Source: Chenopodium formosanum (Eukaryota; Streptophyta; Magnoliopsida; Caryophyllales; Amaranthaceae). From it: a stretch of DNA of 64,000 nt. A program made the position numbers and the translations under genes. The stretch is taken from contig CM044879.1 of assembly GCA_024500155.1 (NCBI GenBank), positions 21,920,572-21,984,571 on the forward strand. Direction: 5' to 3'. The notes beneath the pieces are model-generated. The model saw nothing but the letters and a program-made list of their open reading frames with translations, searched no databases and was not told the origin of the DNA. Shown here piece after piece: positions 56,514 through 64,000 of this stretch; the stretch's first letter is position 1; each line of letters starts with the position of its first letter.

Positions 56514-56872
56514 TTATTTTTCCAAAGAAATTTCCACAACTTCCACAACTTTAAATGCTTGGTTTCATTCACTCTGCTAAGTTCGATTTCCCTCCCCAAT
56601 CTCCTCATTCCCCTAGCACGTGCTCCATCATGCTCTTATCATGTGACTTTCTTCCCCACTTCTCATTTTTTTTCTCTCTCCTATTTTACTCTCACTTGTC
56701 ACAAATTTACTTCTTTCCTCACTCACTCACGGTCTTTTCTCTCTGCAAATTTCTTCTTTACTTCAAAATTACTTGAAATTTGAAACAATCCTTCAATTTT
56801 CAGTTGAATTTCGATCTAATTAATCAATTATTTGCATAATTTTTTCTTTATTTGATAATGTGAAAAGAAGTT
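56514..56872 (+). promoter_or_regulatory. BSK upstream region and CT-rich leader
   Basis: 359 bp between the Helitron and the start codon. Rich in TTCTCTC/CTCACTC pyrimidine runs typical of plant leaders. I see no clear TATA box. Short ATGs with stops (56555, 56559) occur before the gene start and may act as upstream ORFs if transcribed. Confidence 0.5.
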
Positions 56873-58219
56873 ATGGGCTGCATACAGTCCAAAACGACAC
56901 ACCTTACTTCTCCAAACGAAGCCACTCCTCTCCCTGAATCCGACAAGCAAATCTCGGGTCTTTCCTTCTTTTCTTTGATTTTCTCACTTTTATTTCTCCA
57001 TTGAATTTTCTGGGTGTTGCTTTAATTTTTCCGGGTTTGTTCAATTTAGTTGATTTCAAATTATTATTTACAGAGTATTTTTTTTGACCTTTTGGTCTGA
57101 CTAGTTCATTATTCAACCAATTGTATATAGTCTATGAAATCTTGTTATTATTCTGTGATTTATATTTCTGGGAATTGCTTTAATATTGATGAATTTGCTG
57201 TTTTTTATACTGATTATTGCTATTATGGGGTAATACAAATGTGTAATGCAGCAGTTGGAGAAGTAGGAGATGGGGATAATCAGCAGCAAAAAGTAGCAGC
57301 ATTTAGAGAGTACAATTTGAGTGAGCTTAGAAAAGCAACAAATGGGTTTAGCACAGAATGTATAGTTTCTGAAAGTGGAGAAAAAGCTCCTAATGTTGTG
57401 TATAAAGGAAGACTTGAAACTAATCGTTTCATTGCTGTTAAACGCTTTTCTAAGCATTCTTGGCCTGATGCCCAGCAATTTCTGGTTTGATTTCTCATCT
57501 TTTACCAAAATTTATAAGTACTATTGTTACAATTTCAATTTTGAAATATTTGATTCTCAGTGGTTTTATTTGGTTTTTTTTTTTTTTTTTTTACAAGGTC
57601 TGGAAGAGTATAGATTAATGTATTATCTTGTGTCATGATACCTGATTGCTGGCCGCGTAGTATACCTGGGTGTGTGTCAATATTTTTTTGTTTTTGGTTC
57701 TCTATGAACACTCCCGAATGAAGGCTAATGTGGTGTAAATGTTGAATTTAAGCTGGATTTGTTGGGAGGGAAAGTAGGGTATTTATGAAGATAAAAGTGA
57801 AATAATGGAAAGTGTACCAGCTTTTTCCTTTCTGGGGTTGAGTCTTTTTCTTATTGAGTTTGTGAGTTTGTACTATTTTGTCATTATACAGTTGTTTGTT
57901 TCCTTTGGTCAAGCATTTTGCAATTCTTTGACAATAATTGTTCACTTTATAGAACCCAAGGTTTCCTTTTTTCATTGGTTTCAATTGCAAACCATGGAAT
58001 TTTTTTCTTTTGAATTATATAGCATATTGGAAATCATAGAAGTAAAGGGCTTTTGATTGACTCGTTGATATCTTTTTTGCGATGACATTAGCTTCTAGTA
58101 ACGTTCATTTTCCTTAATGGCCTTTATTAATTTCTTTTCTTGTTAGGGGTGGTTGAGAGTGGATTGGGGTGGCATTGTTGGACTTTTATAATACTAGTAA
58201 CAAATGGAACTCCTTAGTA

Positions 58220-58261
<42 letters not shown>

Positions 58262-61200
58262 TGTAGTAGCATTTTGTTGATCTGTAATAACCTAGTGACA
58301 TCTTAGAAGTGTTCTCTACTGTATTCCTTCGATCAGGTTTTTTAATCCTTATAATTTGATTGTGTTGAACTTTCCTGAACTTATATCCAATATGCTTGCC
58401 TTAGAATTTATAACTTAAAAATTTCTTGCTAATCTTTCACTTTTGCCTTGAACTAATAAAATGCTAAATATCATAGGAAGAAGCAGCTGGTGTTGGGAAG
58501 GTCAGACATAAAAGGCTGGCTAATCTCATTGGATGTTGTGCAGAGGGGGATGAGAGATTGTTGGTGGCTGAATACATGCCCCATGATACTCTATCAAAGC
58601 ATCTTTTCCATTGTGAGCTTCAAGTCTCGTGCTATGTTCACTCGTATTCTGTTACTCACTCACTTATGTTTGGTTGGCTAAATAGGCTACATAAAGAATA
58701 AATTGTGTTTGCTATTTCTTATGTGTATATAGTTGTGTAGACAAGGTGGTTCTATGCCTTTGATGATCTTGATGTGCTGTGCATGATAACTACTTCTTTG
58801 ATTCTGGTCTTTATTTGGTTTTGTAGATGATAAACAGCCTCTTCTTTGGGAAATGCGTGTGCGAGTAGCCTATTATATTGCATTGACTCTTGATCACTGC
58901 AATGCAGAAAATCGGAAAATTTATCACGATTTAAATGCATATAGAGTGCTTTTTGATGAGGTATATTCTGTTATTTTGCGAATCTACTGTTCTGAGCTTG
59001 TGGAACTTTCTTAGATGTCTTCTGTTGTGCTTTACTTTTCATTCTCTACTTTGGTGTGAGTAGATAATAATGTTGGTATATATAGGTCGCAAGTATTTTA
59101 TGAGTATAAACTATTAAGTGATTAAAGTCTAAAGCTACGTAGGTATTTACATGTAAGAAACAGCCAAAGTCCGAAGAGCATAATGTGTTTCTACTTCTGG
59201 GGAGAATGCAGACGTGACGGATCTTAGAGGTCATATTTTCTGTTGGAAACTATTTTCCATAATCTTTATGTATGTCATTTTATGACTTTCAACAGGGCAG
59301 CAGGCTATGCAATACTAAAATGTGTTGATCTTGGATGAACACTGTGCCAGAATTTTAGCCATGGTATTGGAATTTTACAGACATGCACTGATATTTAGCT
59401 TTCTTTGGAAAGATAGCTAATTGGTGCTTTTAATATTATTACGTACTTGTGGTGGAATTGTGGATCTTCTATTGCTTACTTATACCCTTTTCCGTATCCT
59501 GTATAAATAAGCTGCATATCAAATGCTACACGCATGCTGTTGGCATTTAAAGGAATACTCCCTCCATTTTTCAATTTAGTTGTTACTCTTACTACAATTA
59601 TTATTTTTCCTTATTATTTTGGTCATTTCAAATTAATGGTTGAACTTTGCCATTTTCAAATTTTAGACATGTTGCCTACAATTTTCTATTAAATTCCTAC
59701 ACTTTTTTACATATAGTTTTTTTATGGGCCCACTAACTGTTTTTATGTTAATGCTGCTTCTTTTAAAATTTCACTTTTTTCCATATTTCTCTTAATCATT
59801 TCCTTGATTTTGATGAAAAGTGTTGCCATTGATTTGCAACAAAGGTAGTACTCCCTCCGTTTTAAAATACTTGCTCCACTTTTTTTTTTTCGGCCATTTT
59901 TAAATACTTGCTCTATTTCCTTATCTGGAAAGCTTTTACAATATTTAATTCATTTCTCTCACCTAGTGGACCCAACATAAATCATATTTTATTAATTTCA
60001 TGCTCTCTCCATTAATTTTCTCCACTACTTTTGCTTTTTATAATTTTTTATTCTTCCACTTACCCCACTACCTCCATATTTTATTACTTTCTCCAATTTC
60101 TCCTAAAACTCCGCGCATGGAGAAATTTAAAAACGGAGGGAGTATTAGTTTTTATGTGGTTTTTTTTCTTTTAATTTAGGATGTTCAATTTCCAATACAC
60201 CTATTTGCTTAAATGATGTTGTGAACTTCATGAAGTTTGATTTTCTTTTTCTTCAAGGCATCATTACTACTCTTGGCTGGAGATAATATTTGTTTGCTTA
60301 TTGTGGATGCTTGTTGTTTCGATCTTGGTATGGCAGAAACTGATTTTTGCTGAGATGTTTGCTTGTTCAACTAATCTGCCTTTTGTTTTGATTGCTTCTT
60401 TTGATTAGCATTTATCCTGTGCGACAATTACGGCTGTCTAAAACCTTACAAAATTGGCTCTTTTTTTTATAGGAAGGTGATCCACGTTTATCCACTTTTG
60501 GCCTAATGAAAAACAGCAGGGACGGTAAAAGCTACAGCACAAACTTGGCCTACACACCACCTGAGTTTATGCGGACAGGTAATTTGTTTGTCAGATTTTT
60601 CCCATATCTCCTATCATGTTAAAGGGGAAGATGGTTTTAAAATTATTTACTTTTTGCTCAAACCAGCACTCTGATGCAAAATAACTCTAAGATTACCCTT
60701 ATTCAACCAAACTATAAACAATTTGCTAATTTTCTTCTTGCTGTGACCACCTGTCCACCCCTATTATACAAAATAACTCTCGGATCACCCATATTCAACA
60801 AATTGCACACTGTGGATACTGGAAGTGTATAATTCCCCACCCCCCCCCCCCCCAATCCAAATTATAATGCCAAAGTCTGTCAACATCTTGAGCTAGCGGA
60901 CTTCCTTGGATGTGGCGTAAATTCAGTGTTAGGTCGCCCATATATATTATTCTGTGCTAAATTTCTTATAGAATAGAACTATAGAAGAGATGACAGAACT
61001 CAGAAGAGTAAAATTGTGTCTCAATGAACTTGTTCTTAAAGGTTAACTGACAATAGTAAAACAATAATTCTTCTTATTTTTATTCTGTTAATTAATCTGT
61101 TATAACTACTTATAAGTATGTCAATATCTATCCATATATGTCATCTTTGAATTTACGTATTTTTGGACGCATCTCTTACATATTCCATAACAGAGCCTTT

Positions 61201-64000
61201 GTTTTTCATCTACTGTCTTCTTTTTCTGCTTGAATGCCTTAATCCCATTAGTGGAGTCAGCTACATGAACCAACATGAGGACATTTGATTTTTAAATCTT
61301 AATGCTAGCAAGTCACGTAAGTCAAAGTGGAAACTAGGAAGGTATATATATATTTACGTAGTATATAATTTTTTTTCTCAGTTGCCAATTTCAATATCCA
61401 AGATTACCATGAATAATATTAATAGCTTATATCTTAGAATACTCCTAGCCATCCACTTCACCTGTAATTCCTTATCTTGTTTTTCCTTTCTTCATGATTG
61501 TTGGAAACTAGTATCATTTAAAACTTGATGCATCACTTAACTATTTAGCTGCCAAAACTCTGCAGGAAGGGTTATTCCTGAGAGTGTCATCTACAGTTAT
61601 GGCACCATTCTACTTGACCTTTTAAGTGGGAAGCATATACCTCCTAGTCATGTATGTAATCTTGGTGCCCTTTATTTATATATCTCTTTATTATATATAT
61701 ATATATATTTTTTGAAAGTCTGGTTTATGCTTTCCTTGTTACCTGCGTTCTGAGTATTTCCTTATTACTATGTTTGGATAATAATAGTGAAGGGAAAGGG
61801 AGGTGAAGGAAAAAGAGGGAAGGGAAAGGGAGGTGAGGGGAGGGGAGGGGAGGGAGAAGGAGACCTTCCATTTTCCTTCCAAATCTCTCCAACAATGGAG
61901 GGATTTGATTTATTAAAAGTGGAAGGAAAGTGGATCCCTTCAATTCTCTCCCCTTCCCTCCTTACATTAGATATCCAAACAAGGGAGGATGCATCCCTTC
62001 ATTTCTCTTCTCTTCCTTTCCTTCCATTTATCTCTATCTAAACATAGCATAAGGTAGAAGTAATTTGTTGTGTCAAGATCTTTAGTTGTAATATATGACA
62101 GGAGGGCTGAAGTTATCTTGGCTAATTCTTTACTGTAACTAGAAGCAGCTAGAATTTCTATCCAAACTCCAAAGTGTTAATGGATCACTTTCATTTGTCA
62201 CTAGTTAATGATGAATTTGTTGCATCTAGAAATTTACTCATCTATCATTAATTTCACTCTTAACAATTTATTCCATGAATTCTGGAACTGAATCAAATTT
62301 GTTTGTCATTTTCTGAGTCCAGCCCTAACTTGAGCTGAAGGCCAAACTGTTAGTAGGTTTATCTCAACTGGGGCTCTTGTCAAGTTTCTGTATTGAGTAT
62401 AAATCACTTTCCGCTTAGTTATTGGAAGGTATTCTTTTTTGTGAAGATAATTCAAGTGTTGAATACATAAAGTGCTTGTTGCAATCCATATCTTTGTACT
62501 CTGCTTCAAACAAGTACATCATTTAGGGCAATGTCTTAGAAGTTTTTGCTAGTTGGACATAGTTGTTTTTTAAGTTGGGGAATTCCTGTACCTGCTGCCT
62601 GTCTTCATTTACATTAAAATATGATGTAGTTTGGATTTTTTATTTTTTTCCATGTGAATGTAATCTAGGTTTTCTATCAGTATTGGTTCAATGTGGATTT
62701 TTTTTCTTGTATTGATTTAATTGTTGGAATATGCTGATTAAATGGCCACTGCTCAGGCATTGGACATAATAAGGGGAAAGAGCGCATTGGTATTAATGGA
62801 CTCATCATTGGAAGGACAATATGTAAATGAGGATGCGGCTACAATGATTGAATTAGCATCAAAATGCCTACAATATGAAGCTAGGGATCGACCTGATATC
62901 AAATTCCTTCTTGCAGCAGTAGATCCCCTGCAAAAACAGAAAGAGGTATACTTATTTTTCTGTGGTTTTAAATATAAGTTATTACAGTTATACATGTTTT
63001 GATTTTTAGCTATTACATTACTTATAGATTCAGAATTGATGGAAATAATTGATTTTAGGTTATGTCTCTTAATCTGATGGGGCTGGCCAAGGCTGCAGTA
63101 GTGGTTCCAATAATGCTTTCTCCCTTAGGAAAGGCTTGTGAAAGGTTGGACCTCACAGCTGTGCATGACATATTACTTAAAACTGGTTATAGAGATGAAG
63201 AGGGTGCTGATAATGAGGTACATCTGACTTTTACCCCACTGGTCGGATACTTATGCTGATTTGGTTTCTTTTGTTTGAAGTCTTGACTCTATATCAGTGA
63301 AAATCAAATATGTCACACCTTGACAGGAAGAGTAGGATAAATTGAGTTGCATTTCCAAGCATGTTCCGTACTTCTGATTATCTCCTTGATGCTGACTAGA
63401 GCAGTTTCTTCCTCGCTTTTGGTTATTTTGTTCAAATGTCGCTCTTTTTGCACTTTAATAGGCAACAACTGGTTTAACTAAACATCCATGAATTAATAAT
63501 AATGTTGTTAGCCGACTCAAACAATCAATACATATTGCCCAATGGTAGTAGTTGGTTGAACAAAAATGATTTTTTATTTATGGGTATTTTTAAAATTCCT
63601 GGTTATTTTCCCTTATCTACACTAAATTGGATACAGATGGTTTGCCATCTTTTTATGTTTCTCTGATAGTGATCCTCTATGCAGCTCTCATTTCAAGAAT
63701 GGACACAGCAAGTTCAAGACATGTTGAATACAAAGAAATTCGGAGATATTGCATTCAGGGATAAGGATTTTAAGAATGCTGTAGAAAACTATTCAAAGGT
63801 ACTGATTTGCCAGCCTCAATAGAGTCATAGACACTTTTCCTGTAAATTATGTCAAGAAATCAAGACTGTGCATTAAGAGATTATACATGTTCCTGAAACT
63901 CATGCTTGTGTTTTTCAAACAATACAGCTGGTGGCTATGATGCCTGCACCTTCAGCTACTGTGTTTGCAAGGAGGACCCTCTGTTACTTGATGATTGGGC
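56873..64000 (+). CDS. BSK: Brassinosteroid-signalling kinase (BSK), ten exons seen, 3' end missing
   Basis: Exons 56873-56957, 57252-57484, 58477-58612, 58827-58960, 60473-60578, 61566-61651, 62757-62945, 63059-63217, 63685-63798 and 63928-64000+. All introns are GT-AG, phases agree and no stop interrupts the 438 residues seen; family members have roughly 490. MGC at the start is a myristoylation/acylation signal, so the protein should sit at the plasma membrane, where BSKs are BRI1 substrates. The kinase domain spans ~45-310: VVYKG, ATP lysine K92 in IAVKRF, IYHDLNAYRVLF in place of HRDLKxxN (aspartate D186 kept), TFG (204-206) in place of DFG, KSYSTNLAYTPPEF activation segment. BSKs are regarded as pseudokinases or very weak kinases. 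TPR-like helices follow from ~377 (FQEWTQQVQDMLNTKKFGDI). Which BSK paralogue it is cannot be settled here. Confidence 0.93.
58223..58259 (+). repeat. Poly(T) run of ~37 in BSK intron 2
   Basis: Uninterrupted T run. It may be the tail of a minus-strand retroposed insertion, but no such element could be outlined. Confidence 0.9.
59558..59848. mobile_element. Degraded Stowaway-like MITE in BSK intron 4
   Basis: Begins TA-CTCCCTCCATTTTTCAATT as Stowaway copies do. The expected mirror end next to 59849 is not recognisable, and an intact copy of a related family follows at once. Confidence 0.45.
59851..60142. mobile_element. Stowaway-type (Tc1/mariner) MITE in BSK intron 4
   Basis: 292 bp with inverted ends CTCCCTCCGTTTTAAAATA and TTTAAAAACGGAGGGAG, flanked by TA on both sides (59849 and 60143). 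There is a second internal copy of AAATACTTGCTC. Non-coding. Confidence 0.88.
60840..60853 (+). repeat. C14 homopolymer in BSK intron 5
   Basis: Run of 14 C, the longest C run noticed in the window. Confidence 0.95.
61768..62047. mobile_element. Foldback MITE with polypurine/polypyrimidine arms in BSK intron 6
   Basis: The inverted tips CTATGTTTGGATA and TATCTAAACATAG (one mismatch) enclose a purine-rich left arm and a pyrimidine-rich right arm that can pair. The target duplication is unclear, so the superfamily is undecided. The left arm holds GGGGAGGGGAGGGGAGGG (61837-61854). Confidence 0.7.

Noticed and set aside
57134..57490. 118-codon frame starting at 57134 as an independent gene start
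   Set aside because: Its first ~40 codons are intron 1 of BSK. The N-myristoylation start MGC at 56873 joins by a GT-AG intron to 57252 in the right phase.

Overview
Plant nuclear DNA, almost certainly from a eudicot. About 56 kb of it is nested transposable elements, and the last 7 kb holds one intact host gene, a brassinosteroid-signalling kinase (BSK). The evidence for a plant is Tat- and Athila-type Ty3/gypsy polyproteins, CACTA, Mutator-like, Helitron and Stowaway ends, and a BSK with GT-AG introns. I saw no bacterial operons, rRNA, tRNA gene or CRISPR array.

Layout. (1) 1-~10617 (+): the 3' part of a Tat-lineage element. It has a broken gag-pol with an extra archaeal-type RNase H, a spliced gene on the opposite strand, a 66-bp tandem repeat, a polypurine tract and the 3' LTR. 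(2) 10.6-14.4 kb: a possible host-gene scrap, microsatellites, hAT-like ends, two truncated LTRs and a small Helitron. (3) 14428-55987: a Mutator-like element with ~95-bp terminal inverted repeats, split by an Athila element (A, minus strand, 15689-54942, target duplication AATCC). A's gag is split by a three-LTR tandem element (B, 27750-45942, duplication CCTCC). B's first internal region is split by a CACTA element (29487-33631, duplication TTT), which holds a solo LTR (D, 30501-32835, duplication GTGGT). A's 5' LTR is separately split by a non-autonomous Athila partner (E, 47171-54659, duplication GAACT) that carries gag-like ORFs. Five junctions are thus supported by target duplications or inverted repeats. 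(4) 56127-56513: a Helitron just upstream of the BSK gene. (5) 56873-64000: BSK, ten exons seen, 3' end outside the window, introns carrying MITEs.

How the parts relate. A is a dead Athila copy: its protease triad is altered, it has many stops and frameshifts, and it has lost part of the 5' LTR and the primer-binding site. E has no pol but shares A's LTR tip, polypurine tract and two small AGGA-loop hairpins near that tract, so it probably used Athila-type enzymes in trans. B has almost no coding capacity and a tRNA-Met-like primer site; its three LTRs between a single pair of target duplications point to unequal recombination. B's second internal copy has TTT-AA-TTT exactly where the first holds the CACTA element, which looks like an excision footprint.

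Most worth checking: the two hairpins whose outer base pair differs in a compensatory way between A and E; the B triplication with its CACTA footprint; a three-way-junction fold in every B LTR; and GC-rich palindromic modules sitting beside the TATA-like sequence in several Athila-type LTRs.
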